Shown here: positions 36,321 through 50,184 of the stretch, one piece after another
How positions within the stretch are numbered: position 1 is the first letter of the stretch
How the letters are laid out: each line of letters opens with the position of its first letter
Origin: Candidatus Defluviicoccus seviourii
Lineage (GTDB): Bacteria; Pseudomonadota; Alphaproteobacteria; Rhodospirillales; Defluviicoccaceae
Length of the DNA stretch: 64,000 nt
Assembly: GCA_900609035.2 (NCBI GenBank)
Contig: UXAT02000012.1
Span: 141,278-205,277 of the forward strand
Reading direction: 5' to 3'
Made by a program: the position numbers and the translations under genes
Notes under the pieces: model-generated
What the model saw: the letters and a program-made list of their open reading frames with translations, nothing else
Databases searched by the model: none
Told to the model about the DNA's origin: nothing

Positions 36321-37073
36321 ATGACCGCCGATCCGGCCAATCCCGCTGCCCCATCTTCCGACGGCGCCATCGTGCTGTTCTCGGGCGGGCAGGACTCGAC
36401 GACCTGCCTCGCCTGGGCGCTTGAGCGATTTTCCACCGTCGACACGGTTTCGTTCGATTACGGCCAGCGGCACCGGGTCGAACTCGACTGCCAGGCGCGC
36501 GTGCGCGACGGCCTCGCAGTGCGCTTTCCCGATTGGGCCGGCCGGCTCGGGCGCCATCACGCGATCGATCTGGGCGTGATCGCCAGCATCACCGCCTCCG
36601 CGCTCACCCACGACCAGCCAATCACCATCCCCGCGAACGGCCTGCCCTCGACCTTCGTGCCCGGGCGCAACATCGTATTCCTGACGTTGGCGGCGGTCAT
36701 CGCCCACGGCCGCGGCATCGGGGCGCTGGTCGGCGGCATGTGCGAGACGGATTTCTCCGGCTACCCCGACTGCCGCGACGATAGCATCAAGGCGTTGCAA
36801 GTGGCGCTCAATCTAGGCCTCGGCACGCGCGCGGTCATCCACACGCCGCTGATGTGGCTCGACAAGGCGGCGACCTGGGCGCTCGCGGAGAGTCTCGGCG
36901 GTCAGGCGCTTGTCGATCTGATCATCGAGGAGACGCACACCTGTTATCGCGGCGATCGCTCGGTGCGGCACGCCTGGGGGTACGGCTGCGGGAACTGCCC
37001 CGCGTGCACGCTGCGCGCCACGGGCTACCGGCGCTACCAAGCTTGCCGGGAGCAGGAGAGGCCGGTTAAGTAG
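36321..37073 (+). CDS. queC: 7-cyano-7-deazaguanine (preQ0) synthase QueC
   Basis: QueC converts 7-carboxy-7-deazaguanine, ammonia and ATP to preQ0, precursor of queuosine in tRNA. The 250-residue protein has the PP-loop LFSGGQDST at residues 19-27. The zinc ligands Cys208, Cys223, Cys226 and Cys229 ([17 protein letters not shown]) are complete. Other conserved segments are VPGRNIVFL and [13 protein letters not shown]. It is divergent from the glycosyltransferase and is followed by a transporter-like gene likely tied to the same pathway. Confidence 0.96.
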   Translation: MTADPANPAAPSSDGAIVLFSGGQDSTTCLAWALERFSTVDTVSFDYGQRHRVELDCQARVRDGLAVRFPDWAGRLGRHHAIDLGVIASITASALTHDQPITIPANGLPSTFVPGRNIVFLTLAAVIAHGRGIGALVGGMCETDFSGYPDCRDDSIKALQVALNLGLGTRAVIHTPLMWLDKAATWALAESLGGQALVDLIIEETHTCYRGDRSVRHAWGYGCGNCPACTLRATGYRRYQACREQERPVK

Positions 37074-37107
37074 AGCGGCTTTGGCACCATCAGCGGGTCA
37101 ACAACGC

Positions 37108-37668
37108 ATGCCAATCGATCGCCGCCGGGCGGAAGGTCTGGCCTTCCTTGCCGCGTTTGCGGCCTGCATCCCGGCAGCCAACTGGCTGATCGGCCATGTC
37201 GGGACCGTCTGCGTTCCGCACGGGCCGTGCCTGATCCCGGTCGCACCCGGCTTGAGCGCACCCAGCGGCGTGTTGATGATCGGCCTTGCCCTTGTCTTGC
37301 GCGACCTTGTCCAGCGCCGGCTCGGCCTCGTCTCGGTGCTGGGCGCAATTCTTGCCGGTGCGCTGCTCTCGGCCGCGCTTGCCCCGCCCTCCCTGGTGGT
37401 CGCCTCGGCGGTCGCGTTCCTCGTCTCTGAGCTCGCCGACTGCGCCGTGTTTACGCCGCTGCAGCGCCGCGGCCTTGTGCTCGCGGTTTTTTTGAGCAGC
37501 ATCGCCGGACTGGTCGTCGATTCCGCCCTGTTCCTGCTGCTCGCCTTCGGCAGCCTCACCTACCTGCCGGGGCAGATCGTCGGCAAGGCGTGGATGGTCG
37601 TCCTCGTGCTGCCGGTGGCGTGGTGGCTGCGCGAGCGTGATCGCCGCCTTGGTCTCGCACCTGCGTGA
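37108..37668 (+). CDS. VUT/YhhQ family transporter (probable queuosine precursor uptake)
   Basis: The 186-residue integral membrane protein has about six hydrophobic segments. AEGLAFLAAFAACIPAANWL, VLRDLVQRRLG and ELADCAVFTPLQRR, followed by SSIAGLVVDSALFLLLAFG, match the VUT (DUF165) family. YhhQ of this family imports preQ0 and preQ1, and the position 34 bp after queC supports that role here. I used the ATG at 37108; an in-frame TTG at 37081 would extend it by nine residues. Confidence 0.82.
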   Translation: MPIDRRRAEGLAFLAAFAACIPAANWLIGHVGTVCVPHGPCLIPVAPGLSAPSGVLMIGLALVLRDLVQRRLGLVSVLGAILAGALLSAALAPPSLVVASAVAFLVSELADCAVFTPLQRRGLVLAVFLSSIAGLVVDSALFLLLAFGSLTYLPGQIVGKAWMVVLVLPVAWWLRERDRRLGLAPA

Positions 37669-37837
37669 GAAGCTCCCTTCGCCGAGCCGTAGCCACGGGC
37701 TTCCGTTAACCGCGGTTTAAGGCAGCGCGGCCTAAATCATCCTTCGCAAAGACAGGGGAGTCTGCGCCCCGATCGCGGCCTTGGGTGCCTGCATCTGTGC
37801 GGTGTTCACGCCCCCGTTTGAACGAAGGATTAACGTC

Positions 37838-39859
37838 ATGCGCATTCTCGCTCTGATGGGGCGGTTCAGAATTGGCACGCGCATTTATGCGGGCTTTGTG
37901 ATTGTTCTCGGCCTGATGGCGGTTCTCGCCTACACGGGCTATTCGAGCCTGCAGGGAGCGAGCGAGCGCAGCCACGCCTACGCGCGCATCACCGACCAGA
38001 CTGCGGAAGTGCTGAGCGTGGCTGCGAGACTGAGCGACATGCAGCAGGCTGTGCTGCGCTTCGTGCTCGACGGCGACACCGACGATCTCAGCCAGGCACG
38101 GAAGATTGGCGCCGACCTGACCGAGCAAGCGCAAGCGCTGACCGCGAGCATGCTCGACCCGGCCCGCAAAGAACGTTCGGCGGAAATCTCGAAGCACATC
38201 AGCGACTACGTTGCGAATATCGAACGCGTCGGTACCGCACGGGCTCGCCGTGATGAGCAGATCGAAAAGCGTTTGAACGTCGTCGACAAGACCGCTGCCG
38301 ACAACTTGAACCGGATCATCGATTCGGCAATGGGGGAAGCCGACTTCGAGCCGGCTGCACACGCATACTTTGTCCTGGACAAGCTGATGCAGGCCCGGTT
38401 AAGCGCCCATCGATACTTGCACGATCAGAACCCGAAGACGGCCGAGTCCGCCAGAAGCAAACTGAACGCGTTCGCGCAAGCCGCCGAGGAGGGAATCTAC
38501 GCGTTGCAGGACCCTGCGCGTGTGGTGCTGATGGAAGAAGCGGCGAGCCTTGCGGTCGAGTATGCCGAAGCGTTCAGGAACGTCGTCGAGGCGAGTTCCA
38601 CCTACTCCGTACTTGTCAACGGCGCCATGTTTCAGGCCGAGAGCGAAGCGGCGCAACTGGCGCAGGCTCTTTCGCAGGAAATGACGTCAGAGCGTGAGAA
38701 GATTGAGCGCGACACCCTTGAGGCGAATGCGAGCGCGATGATGATGAACCTTGGCATCGCCGTGGTCGCGGCGGCGCTCGGCGTGATCTTCGCCTGGCTG
38801 ATCAAGACCGGCATTACCCGGCCCGTGATCGGCATGACCGAAACGATGACGCGCCTTGCCGCCGGCGATACCAGTGTGAGCATCCCCGCGCAGGACAACC
38901 GGGACGAGATCGGCACGATGGCAAAGGCGGTAGGCGTCTTCAAGGACAATGCCGTCGCCCGCGAGCGGCTGGAGGCCGAGCAGGCGCAGGAACGGAACGC
39001 GCGCGAGGAGCGGGCGCGACGGGTGGAAGCGATGATCGGCAGCTTCGATCGTGAGGTTGCAACGGCCCTGGAGGCGGTAGGCGGCGCGGCCGGTACCATG
39101 CAGGCGACATCGCAAGCGATGTCGGCGACGGCCGAAGAGACCAGTCGTCAGGCGACAGCAGTTGCCGCTGCTTCGGAACAGGCATCGGCTAACGTGCAGA
39201 CCGTGGCTGCGGCCGCGGAAGAGTTGGCCGCCTCGATCCGCGAAATCAGCCGCCAGATGAGCGAGGCGCACACGGTCACCACGGATGCCACCGGTCAGGC
39301 AGAGGGCACGCGGGCAAGCGTGCGCGGCCTTGCCGAGGCGGCGCAGCGGATCGGCGACGTGGTCGATCTGATCAACTCGATCGCGGCCCAGACCAATCTA
39401 CTCGCCCTCAATGCAACCATTGAGGCTGCCCGCGCCGGCGATGCCGGCAAGGGGTTCGCTGTGGTGGCGGGCGAGGTCAAGGCTCTGGCCGGCCAGACCG
39501 CGCGCGCAACGGATGAGATCTCAAGCCAGATCAACACCGTTCGCACCGAGATCCGCGGTACCGTGCAGGCGATGGAGGGGATCGTCGCGACGATCGGCAG
39601 GATCAACGCCATCGCAGCCTCGGTCGCCGCCGCCATCGAGCAGCAGGACGCGGCGACACGAGAAATCGCCCGCAACGTCGATCAGGCGTCGGTCGGAACG
39701 CAAGAGGTGAGCAGCACAATTGCCGGCGTAACCCGGGCTGCTCATGACACCGGCGCCGCCTCGGGCGAGGTGCTGCAATCGGCCGGACAGCTCTCTCGCC
39801 AAGCCGAAGGCATCCGCCGCTCCGTCGACACCTTCCTTCAGTCGGTACGCGCGGCTTAA
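37838..39859 (+). CDS. Methyl-accepting chemotaxis protein (HBM-type sensor)
   Basis: A 673-residue chemoreceptor. Membrane segments are at about residues 14-34 and 302-324, enclosing a 270-residue all-helical periplasmic domain of the helical bimodular type. A HAMP domain follows ([20 protein letters not shown]), then a long coiled coil with methylation-type Gln/Glu pairs and the signalling tip [20 protein letters not shown] near residue 514-533. There is no C-terminal pentapeptide for CheR tethering. HBM sensors bind small organic acids or amines, but the ligand is unknown. It stands alone with no che genes nearby. The ATG at 37838 has a GAAGGA ribosome site. Confidence 0.93.
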   Translation: MRILALMGRFRIGTRIYAGFVIVLGLMAVLAYTGYSSLQGASERSHAYARITDQTAEVLSVAARLSDMQQAVLRFVLDGDTDDLSQARKIGADLTEQAQALTASMLDPARKERSAEISKHISDYVANIERVGTARARRDEQIEKRLNVVDKTAADNLNRIIDSAMGEADFEPAAHAYFVLDKLMQARLSAHRYLHDQNPKTAESARSKLNAFAQAAEEGIYALQDPARVVLMEEAASLAVEYAEAFRNVVEASSTYSVLVNGAMFQAESEAAQLAQALSQEMTSEREKIERDTLEANASAMMMNLGIAVVAAALGVIFAWLIKTGITRPVIGMTETMTRLAAGDTSVSIPAQDNRDEIGTMAKAVGVFKDNAVARERLEAEQAQERNAREERARRVEAMIGSFDREVATALEAVGGAAGTMQATSQAMSATAEETSRQATAVAAASEQASANVQTVAAAAEELAASIREISRQMSEAHTVTTDATGQAEGTRASVRGLAEAAQRIGDVVDLINSIAAQTNLLALNATIEAARAGDAGKGFAVVAGEVKALAGQTARATDEISSQINTVRTEIRGTVQAMEGIVATIGRINAIAASVAAAIEQQDAATREIARNVDQASVGTQEVSSTIAGVTRAAHDTGAASGEVLQSAGQLSRQAEGIRRSVDTFLQSVRAA

Positions 39860-39908
39860 GCAGAGCCGCCGTTGGCCCGAACCGGCACGGGTGCTTGACG
39901 AGGGAGCG

Positions 39909-40478
39909 TCAGGCCGCCCGTCGCCGGTGGGGCGGCAACCGAAGATACAGGCGGTTGCGCTTGCCAAAATGGTCGACGAGCCCCGTCCGTTCGCCGAGCA
40001 TTTCCTCCATCAGCGAGAAGGGTGTCCGCCGCGGCAGCACGATGGTGCCTTCGCAGTCGGGCCCCTCGATCTGGAGCTGCACCCCGATGCGCTGCGCCAA
40101 CCGCCGCATCGACACATTCTCGGCCAGGCAGTAGATGCCGATCTGCGCGATATCGCGATTGCGCGCCCACAACAACGCCCGGCGGGCAAGATTGGTGGCG
40201 AGCCCCTGGCGGCGCCAAGCGCCGTCGACGCTGAAGGCCAGTTCGGCCAGCGAGCGATCGCTGGACGTCACCAGCACTGCGCCTGCGATTGCGAGCGCGT
40301 CATCCTCGTGGACGAGAATGGCGTGCGGAATCCGCGCGAGGCTGGCAACGGAGTCGTGGATGCCCTGATCGCTGATCACGCGGCCAAAGCGCAGCCTGCG
40401 CGCCTCGGGATCGAGGCCGCAGAGATGCTGGGCGTATCGAGAGCGCTCGTGCGCGAAGAGAGTGCGAATTGGACGCAT
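39909..40478 (-). CDS. GNAT family N-acetyltransferase
   Basis: The 189-residue protein has the GNAT acetyl-CoA site: ELAFSVDGAWRRQGLATNLA contains the R/Q-x2-G-x-G/A loop, followed by ALLWARNRDIAQIGIYCLAE. Substrate unknown. The N-terminus RTLFAHERSRYAQHLCGLDP resembles the single-domain GNATs that also occur next to acyl-CoA synthetases, but here it is a lone domain. Start ATG at 40478. It is convergent with the chemoreceptor gene. Confidence 0.85.
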   Translation of the reverse strand: MRPIRTLFAHERSRYAQHLCGLDPEARRLRFGRVISDQGIHDSVASLARIPHAILVHEDDALAIAGAVLVTSSDRSLAELAFSVDGAWRRQGLATNLARRALLWARNRDIAQIGIYCLAENVSMRRLAQRIGVQLQIEGPDCEGTIVLPRRTPFSLMEEMLGERTGLVDHFGKRNRLYLRLPPHRRRAA

Positions 40479-40600
40479 GCAAAGTAAGTATGGTGCGATG
40501 CAGCATCCTGCCACCACGAGGATTGAGAATCAGTTATCGACGCGAAAACCTGTTGCACGACGGCCACTCTGGCGTGACGGGCATGCCGCCTTCCTGCCGG

Positions 40601-41362
40601 TTACGCCCCGAAGCAGCGCGACAGGCGGTCAGCGGCGCGGATCGGCTCCGGCAGGCGGAACCGCCGTGTGCAGGCGAGGACAAGCGCGATCGCCGTCTCA
40701 AGGCTCACGCGATGGCCAATCGAGACGAACACCGGCCGCACGTTTGCGCGCGTGCGGACGACGGCGCCGATGAGATCGCCGCCGTCAAGGAGCGGCGTCC
40801 AGTCGCCTCGGTTGGGTCCCGGCTCTCCGTGCGTGCCGATCAACCGCGACTTGGCGACGCCGATTGCGGGCAGGTCAAGGACAAGGCCCAAATGGCTCGC
40901 GATGCCGATCCGCCGCGGGTGCGCGATCCCCTGCCCGTCGCACATCAAGACATCCGGCTTGCGGCGCAAAGACCCGATGGCGGCCACCGCTGCCGGCCCT
41001 TCGCGAAAGCTGAGCAGGCCGGGCACGTACGGAAACGCCGTCGCAACCGTAGCCTCAGCTTGCTCCAGTGGCGTCAGCGTCGCGAGATCGAACAACACGG
41101 CCGCGGCATGGGCCGGACCACCGCGGCGGCCATAGGCGACATCAATGCCGGCAACCGTCACGGGTGGTACGAAGCGGTCAACGCGCTCGATCTGGCTCCG
41201 AAGCCGGGATTGCAGCGCAATCGCGTCTGCAACCGTCCCCGGCCAAGGCGCTGCGCCGGCGAGAGTGCTCTCGTCGCTCAGGGCTGGTCGCGCCGCAACA
41301 GCTCCGGCGGCACCATCCAGTTGATGAACCAAGCCCCCGTCACGGTGCGGCGAACGAGGCAA
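40601..41362 (-). CDS. nfi: Endonuclease V (deoxyinosine 3'-endonuclease)
   Basis: Endonuclease V nicks DNA (and RNA) next to deaminated adenine (inosine). The conserved active-site pieces are VAGIDVAYG with the first metal Asp, PYVPGLLSFREGPA, DVLMCDGQGIAHPRRIGIASH and GVAKSRLIG. The frame gives 253 residues from the ATG at 41362, which would overlap the upstream SixA-like gene by 85 bp; the conserved part starts around ADAIALQSRL and a shorter start near 41280 is more likely, though no ATG or GTG lies there. The C-terminus LPEPIRAADRLSR is typical. Confidence 0.88.
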   Translation of the reverse strand: MPRSPHRDGGLVHQLDGAAGAVAARPALSDESTLAGAAPWPGTVADAIALQSRLRSQIERVDRFVPPVTVAGIDVAYGRRGGPAHAAAVLFDLATLTPLEQAEATVATAFPYVPGLLSFREGPAAVAAIGSLRRKPDVLMCDGQGIAHPRRIGIASHLGLVLDLPAIGVAKSRLIGTHGEPGPNRGDWTPLLDGGDLIGAVVRTRANVRPVFVSIGHRVSLETAIALVLACTRRFRLPEPIRAADRLSRCFGA

Positions 41363-41760
41363 ACGGCGGTCCCGGGCACGAAATCAACCACCAGCGGATG
41401 CTCATTGCCAAGCACGAGACGCGAGACGAACCGGCTCATGAACGGCTGATGGCCGACCACCAGGGTATGGTCCTTCCACTCCGCCGCCTTATCCACCAGG
41501 CCCTCGGTCGAGTCCTTCGGCAGCAGCCCCTTCTCCATCACTTGGATAGCGGCGGCATCAGCGACGGCGGCAGCGAGGATGTCCGCCGAAGTCCTGGCCC
41601 GCAGCTTGTCGCTGCAGACGACGCGGTCAACCCGGACACCCGACTCCTGCATGAACTGAGCGAGGCGCTCCACATCGCCGCGTCCCGTCGCAGTAAGCGG
41701 CCGGTTGACGTCAATGTCCTCGGGGACGGCCTCGCCGTGTTGAACGAGATAAAGATGCAT
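41278..41760 (-). CDS. SixA-like phosphohistidine phosphatase
   Basis: A 160-residue histidine phosphatase. The N-terminus reads HLYLVQHGEAVPEDID; the canonical RHG is QHG here. The Q variant is known in this subgroup, so this may not mean loss of activity. The second catalytic histidine is in HTLVVGHQPFMSRFV. SixA removes phosphate from phosphotransfer histidines. A GGGGAG site lies 9 bases before the ATG at 41760. It follows atpC by 105 bp on the same strand. Confidence 0.85.
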   Translation of the reverse strand: MHLYLVQHGEAVPEDIDVNRPLTATGRGDVERLAQFMQESGVRVDRVVCSDKLRARTSADILAAAVADAAAIQVMEKGLLPKDSTEGLVDKAAEWKDHTLVVGHQPFMSRFVSRLVLGNEHPLVVDFVPGTAVCLVRRTVTGAWFINWMVPPELLRRDQP

Positions 41761-41865
41761 CAACGGTTCTCCCCGCCGGTTCCGGGGTTGCTATCGCCGG
41801 CGCAAGGGTCTTGAAGCGGGAATCCGCCGTCTGGTCAAGACGGAGCAAGCAGGACAACAAAGCGC

Positions 41866-42294
41866 TTAATGCGCGCCCTGTTTTTCGTACTCATTGACGG
41901 CGGCCAGCATCGCCTCGGCCGTGCGCAGATCGCGCTCCGCCGTCACGCGGACATTCAGCGCTTCGGAGACCATCAGCGCGTCATGAGCCCGCTTCACCCG
42001 GTCCTCGGCGTCGTCGCGCGTGATCTCCTGCAGTGGTGTTGCCACCTCCGCCAACACCGTGCACCGCTCCGGCGTAATCTCGGCGAATCCGCCCTCGACG
42101 AAGTATCGATCGAGGATCTTGAGGCTCTTGTCACGCAGCTCAATGGTGCCCGGCACGATCGTCGAGAGCATCGCGGCATGACCGGGGAGGACGCCGAAAT
42201 GGCCGGCCCCACCGGGGATGATGACGCACGCGGCCTCACACGACAGGGCGAGCCTGGCCGGCGTCACAATTTCGAACAGAAAGGTCTCGGCCAT
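41866..42294 (-). CDS. atpC: ATP synthase F1 epsilon subunit AtpC
   Basis: AtpC is the epsilon subunit of the F1 central stalk that couples rotation and inhibits ATP hydrolysis. The 142-residue protein has the beta-barrel segments FEIVTPARLALSCEA and GHFGVLPGHAAMLSTIVPG, then the two-helix C-terminus (DAEDRVKRAHDALM). The ATG at 42294 follows atpD by 25 bp; it is the last gene of atpHAGDC. Confidence 0.95.
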   Translation of the reverse strand: MAETFLFEIVTPARLALSCEAACVIIPGGAGHFGVLPGHAAMLSTIVPGTIELRDKSLKILDRYFVEGGFAEITPERCTVLAEVATPLQEITRDDAEDRVKRAHDALMVSEALNVRVTAERDLRTAEAMLAAVNEYEKQGAH

Positions 42295-42319
42295 CGTGCC
42301 GTCCCTCCTCCCGCCTGGA

Positions 42320-43801
<1,482 letters not shown>

Positions 43802-44695
43802 TTAAACCGCTTCGGCGCCAGATATGATCTCGATCAGTTCCTTGGTGATAATCGCTTGGCGCGTCCGGTTGTAGGTCAGCGTCAAGCGTCCGATCATGTC
43901 CGAGGCGTTGCGTGTGGCGTTGTCCATGGCCGTCATGCGCGCCCCCTGCTCGGAGGCGAAGCTCTCCAACAAGGCGCCGAAAATCTGCATTGCCAGATTG
44001 GCCGGCAGCAGCGCGTCCAGGAGCGGCCCCTCACCCGGTTCGAGTTCGTACGACCCAACCGCAAGCGCCCCTTCCGCCGCCGCACTTGCCTCGGCCGCCG
44101 GCAGCTCAAAGGGAATGATCTGCTTTGCCGTCACCACCTGCGACATCGCCGACTTGAACGTGTTGTAAAAGACCGTACAGACGTCGAACTCGCGCGCTTC
44201 GAACATCGTCAACAGCCGCCGGGAAAGATCGCGGGCCGGGCCGAACTGTGCACCGGCGCGTGTTACGTTCTCAAGCGTCTCGCTGACCAACCCGCCGTAT
44301 TCGCGCCGCAAGCCATCGCGCCCCTTGCGGCCGACGCAGATGACCTTGACGGCCTTGCCCTCCTGCCGCAGGACCGAGATGCGCTTCTTCACCTCGCGAA
44401 CGACGTTGCCGTTGAAGCCGCCGCACAGGCCACGGTCGGCGGTGATGATGATCAAAAGATGAGACCGGTCCTCGCCGGAACCGGAAATCAGCTTCGGCGC
44501 CGTTTCGCGACTTGCCAGCGTGCCGACCATGCCCGCCAGCATTGCTTCCATCTTTCGCGCGTACGGCCGCCCCTCCTCGGCCGCCGACTGCGCCCGGCGC
44601 AACTTGGTCGCCGCGATCATCTTCATCGCTGAAGTGATCTTTTGCGTCGACTTGACGCTGTTGATGCGAACTCGAAGGTCCTTGAGGCTCGCCAT
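43802..44695 (-). CDS. atpG: ATP synthase F1 gamma subunit AtpG
   Basis: AtpG is the rotating coiled-coil shaft of F1. The 297-residue protein begins with [20 protein letters not shown] and ends with [20 protein letters not shown], the two conserved helical ends. [16 protein letters not shown] in the middle is also conserved. Order in the operon is atpA before and atpD after. Confidence 0.97.
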   Translation of the reverse strand: MASLKDLRVRINSVKSTQKITSAMKMIAATKLRRAQSAAEEGRPYARKMEAMLAGMVGTLASRETAPKLISGSGEDRSHLLIIITADRGLCGGFNGNVVREVKKRISVLRQEGKAVKVICVGRKGRDGLRREYGGLVSETLENVTRAGAQFGPARDLSRRLLTMFEAREFDVCTVFYNTFKSAMSQVVTAKQIIPFELPAAEASAAAEGALAVGSYELEPGEGPLLDALLPANLAMQIFGALLESFASEQGARMTAMDNATRNASDMIGRLTLTYNRTRQAIITKELIEIISGAEAV

Positions 44696-44737
44696 CGATC
44701 CCTGCCCCTATCCTCGCCCTACAGGCCGGCGTACCGG

Positions 44738-46830
<2,093 letters not shown>

Positions 46831-47148
46831 CCGGGAACGTCCTCTTGTTCTTGGCTTCAGGTCTGCCGCTCGCGGGGAGGCCTGCCGGTCCTACAAACGA
46901 GCGTTCTCGCCTGCGGATCATTGCTCTCTAACATACCCAATTCGCTCTTGCAACATGGCATCCGGGGGCAACCGGCCAAGCAGCACCCCCGGCCTTCCTG
47001 GGCTTCGCAGACGCGCTGCGGCGGTGGGCGCCCGTCTCGACGGCCCGCTTTGGCTGGACCGTGGCCGGCAGCGGGATAAACCGACAATTGAGACGGTTCC
47101 ATCGTCCGCCGGGCGGTCGTCATTTCGCGAGTGGTGGCACCACCATCG
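46831..47148. other. Non-coding gap between priA and atpH
   Basis: These 318 bases hold no gene that I can support. They must contain the atp promoter and the end of the priA transcript. An inverted repeat CCGGGGG (46962-46968) and CCCCCGG (46986-46992) could be part of a terminator, but it lacks a T-run. I could not pick a convincing -35/-10 pair. Confidence 0.5.
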
Positions 47149-49392
47149 CTAAAGGAAACTTATCGGATCGATGTCGACCTGGACGCGCACGCTCGCTGGT
47201 ATTGGGATCGCGGCGAGCCATTCCCGCACCAGGCGCGAGACCGACACCTTGACGCCGGCGTGTACGAGAAAGCGGCGCCGGTGCCGGCCACGCAGCAGCG
47301 CCAGCGGTGCCGGTGCCGGTCCCAGCACGCGAACATCGGCCGCGCTCGGTGCGGATTGGGCCAGGCAGCGGCAGGCCGCCTCGACTGCTGCCTCGTCTGC
47401 GCCCGAAACGATGACCGCCGCCAGCCGGCCAAAGGGCGGCATCCCCGTCTCCCGCCGCGCGGTCGCTTCCGCAGCAAGGAAGCGCTCGCGGTCGGAAGCC
47501 TGAAGGGCACGCATCACCGGATGCTCCGGCATGTGCGTCTGCAAGAGCACCTGGCCCGACCGTTCCGCCCGGCCCGCCCGGCCCGCGACTTGGCTCAACA
47601 GCTGAAAGGTGCGCTCCGCCGCCCGCAAATCGCCGCCGGCGAGCCCGAGGTCGCCATCGACCACGCCGACCAAGGTCAGCAAGGGAAAGTGATAGCCCTT
47701 GGCGATGATCTGGGTACCGATAATGATATCGACCGCGTGCGCCTCGATCGCGGTGACAAGCGCCGCCGCGGCACCTGGTCCGGTCAGCGTATCGCTGGTC
47801 GCGAGCACCGTACGCGCGGCCGGGAACAGGGCCGCGACCTCATCCGCCAACCGCTCGACACCGGGTCCGCAGGCGACCAGGCTGCCGGCACGGCCACAGG
47901 CGGGACAGGCCGGCGGGATCGCCTGGGCGTAGCCGCAGTGGTGGCACTGCAGACGGCCGCTCAAGCGGTGCTGGACCAGCCATGCCGTGCAGTGGGGACA
48001 GCACAAGCGGTGGCCACAGGCCGAGCACAGCGTGAGCGGGGCATAGCCGCGCCGGTTGAGGAATAACAACGCTTGGCTTCCCGCCTGCAGCGTCGTGGCG
48101 ATGCGGTGGCGCACTGTTGGGGCGAGAAAGCCGTCCTTGGGCGGTGGATCGCGGCGCAGATCGATGAGTTCGATCGCGGGCGGGGCAATGGCGTGGCGGG
48201 ACGGCAGCGCGACGGCCCCATAGCGGCCCGAGCGAACGTTTTCCACCGTCTCCAGGGACGGCGTGGCCGACACCAGGACCACCGGGATCTCGCCCAGCCG
48301 GGCGCGCACGACCGCCATGTCGCGGCCATGATAGGTGACCCCGTCTTCTTGCTTAAACGACGCCTCGTGCTCCTCGTCGACGACAATCAGCGCCAGATTC
48401 GAAAACGGCAGGAACAGGGCGGAGCGGGCACCGACGACGACGCGTGCCCGCCCTTCGGACACGGCGCGGTAGGTGCGCTTGCGTTCGGCGGCACCGATCT
48501 CCGAGTGCCAGACAAGCGGCATGGCGCCGAAGCGGGCGGCAAAGCGCATCAGCCACTGCGCACCCAGCGCGATTTCCGGCAACAGCACGAGCACCTGGGC
48601 GTCGGTCACGGAGTCTGAAGCCGGTTGGGCGAGCGCACGCGCGATCGCCTCGAAATACACTTCCGTCTTGCCAGAGCCGGGCGCACCATCCAGGAGCGTG
48701 ACCGAGAAGCCGGCGCCGACCGCGCTCTGCAACCGTGCCGCCGCCGCCCGCTGCCCGGCGGAAAGCGCGAGGCCGGGGCGCCGCCAATCAGGTGCCGGCG
48801 GCGGCTCCGGCGCCGGCAACGCACACTTGACCAGGGAACCCGCCACGATCAGGCCGCGAACGACGGCCGCACTGACTGCCGCGGCGCGTGCGATCTCCGC
48901 CACCGGCCGCGGCACCCCATCTTCGAGCAGTGCCAGAACGCGTGCGCGTGCCGGCGTCACCTTCAGCGCCGGAACCGAAGGAGACTCGCCCCGGACATGG
49001 CCCAGAACATAGCCCACGACCGGCGCCGACGGCCGCAATGCGTCTGGCACCGGCATGGTCATGCGCAGCACCGCGCCCGGCGCGCTCACCGTGTAGGCAG
49101 CAACCCAATCGACGAAGCGGCGGGAGACCTCCGGCAGGGGCGGCGCGGCGAGCCGCGTGCGGACCGGCCTCAGCTTCGCCTCTGCGATGGCACCGCTGCC
49201 GGGCCCCCAAACGACACCAGTCAGCGTCCGCGCGGCGAGCGGGACCTCGACGAAATCGCCGGCCGCGAGTTCCATGCCGTCTGCAACGCGATAATCGTAG
49301 GCGCCTGCGAGCGGCAACGGCAGCAGCACGGCCACACGGTCACCGCTGCGGTACGATAGTTGCGGTTCTGCAACAAACGTGTGGTTCTTCAA
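47149..49392 (-). CDS. priA: Primosomal replication helicase PriA
   Basis: PriA restarts stalled replication forks by 3'-5' helicase action and loading of the primosome. The 747-residue protein has Walker [14 protein letters not shown] and DEEH ([13 protein letters not shown]). The paired zinc cysteines follow: [18 protein letters not shown] and CPACG. Helicase motifs VSATPSLET and [20 protein letters not shown] are intact. It is transcribed toward the ATP synthase operon and divergent from the DUF484 gene. Confidence 0.96.
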   Translation of the reverse strand: MKNHTFVAEPQLSYRSGDRVAVLLPLPLAGAYDYRVADGMELAAGDFVEVPLAARTLTGVVWGPGSGAIAEAKLRPVRTRLAAPPLPEVSRRFVDWVAAYTVSAPGAVLRMTMPVPDALRPSAPVVGYVLGHVRGESPSVPALKVTPARARVLALLEDGVPRPVAEIARAAAVSAAVVRGLIVAGSLVKCALPAPEPPPAPDWRRPGLALSAGQRAAAARLQSAVGAGFSVTLLDGAPGSGKTEVYFEAIARALAQPASDSVTDAQVLVLLPEIALGAQWLMRFAARFGAMPLVWHSEIGAAERKRTYRAVSEGRARVVVGARSALFLPFSNLALIVVDEEHEASFKQEDGVTYHGRDMAVVRARLGEIPVVLVSATPSLETVENVRSGRYGAVALPSRHAIAPPAIELIDLRRDPPPKDGFLAPTVRHRIATTLQAGSQALLFLNRRGYAPLTLCSACGHRLCCPHCTAWLVQHRLSGRLQCHHCGYAQAIPPACPACGRAGSLVACGPGVERLADEVAALFPAARTVLATSDTLTGPGAAAALVTAIEAHAVDIIIGTQIIAKGYHFPLLTLVGVVDGDLGLAGGDLRAAERTFQLLSQVAGRAGRAERSGQVLLQTHMPEHPVMRALQASDRERFLAAEATARRETGMPPFGRLAAVIVSGADEAAVEAACRCLAQSAPSAADVRVLGPAPAPLALLRGRHRRRFLVHAGVKVSVSRLVREWLAAIPIPASVRVQVDIDPISFL

Positions 49393-49473
49393 CAGTGTCC
49401 CCAGCCGCGATTAGCGAGGCGAAAACGAATCTGCTATAGGCGCCAGAAGTGGCTCGGAAAGGAACATATTCGC

Positions 49474-50184
49474 ATGAGCGAGATCGATCCAGATCTGGTT
49501 TCCTGCAGCAGGACGCTGACACACGAGCAAGTGGCCGGATTTCTCCGGGATCACCCCGATTTCTTTTCACTCTGCCCCGATCTTGTCGAGGAGATCAGTC
49601 CGCCGGTGCGCTGGAGTGGCGAAAGCGTCGTCGACCTGCAGCGCTACATGGTGGAGACTCTGCGCGGCGAGTTGGCGGGGTTGCGCGACTGCGCGCAATC
49701 AGTCATCGAGACCAGCCGTGTCAACATGGCGACGCAACTGCGCACGCACGCGGCCGTGCTGGCGCTGATCGCCGCCGAGGATATTGACCATCTGGTGCGG
49801 GTGGTGACCGGCGATCTGCCGATCTTTCTCGATGTCGATGCGGCGGCGCTGGGCCTGGAGGCGGGCGATGCACTGCCGCAGGACTGCACCGCGTTGGCGC
49901 GCCTGGCACCCGGCGACGTCGACCGTCTTATTGGAGAAGGCAACGAGGTGCTGTTGTACCGGCAGTTCGAGGATGATTGCCCGCTGTTCGATCCCGCCGG
50001 CAAGCCCGTGCGCTCGGCGGCGCTGGCGCGCCTTGAGCCGGGAGCGCCGGGGGTCAGCGGTGTCCTGGCGTTAGGCGCGCATCGGGAGGACACCTTCCAC
50101 CCGCGCCAAGGAACGGAGCTGCTGGAGTTCGTTGCCCGAGTGACCGAACTGTGCCTCAAGCGCATGCTGCCGACCGACCGTTGA
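49474..50184 (+). CDS. DUF484 family protein
   Basis: A 236-residue GAF-like protein of the DUF484 family, conserved directly upstream of xerC in many proteobacteria. The N-terminal EQVAGFLRDHPDFFSLCPDL and the central SVVDLQRYMVETLRGELAGL are family-typical; a short helical coiled coil links them to the GAF-like C-terminus (ALGAHREDTFHPRQGTELLE). Its biochemical role is unknown. The stop codon overlaps the xerC start. Confidence 0.88.
   Translation: MSEIDPDLVSCSRTLTHEQVAGFLRDHPDFFSLCPDLVEEISPPVRWSGESVVDLQRYMVETLRGELAGLRDCAQSVIETSRVNMATQLRTHAAVLALIAAEDIDHLVRVVTGDLPIFLDVDAAALGLEAGDALPQDCTALARLAPGDVDRLIGEGNEVLLYRQFEDDCPLFDPAGKPVRSAALARLEPGAPGVSGVLALGAHREDTFHPRQGTELLEFVARVTELCLKRMLPTDR

Noticed and set aside
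46962..46992. CCGGGGG/CCCCCGG hairpin as a defined terminator of priA
   Set aside because: Loop of 17 nt and no T-run, about 160 bp after the stop codon; mentioned only within the gap entry.
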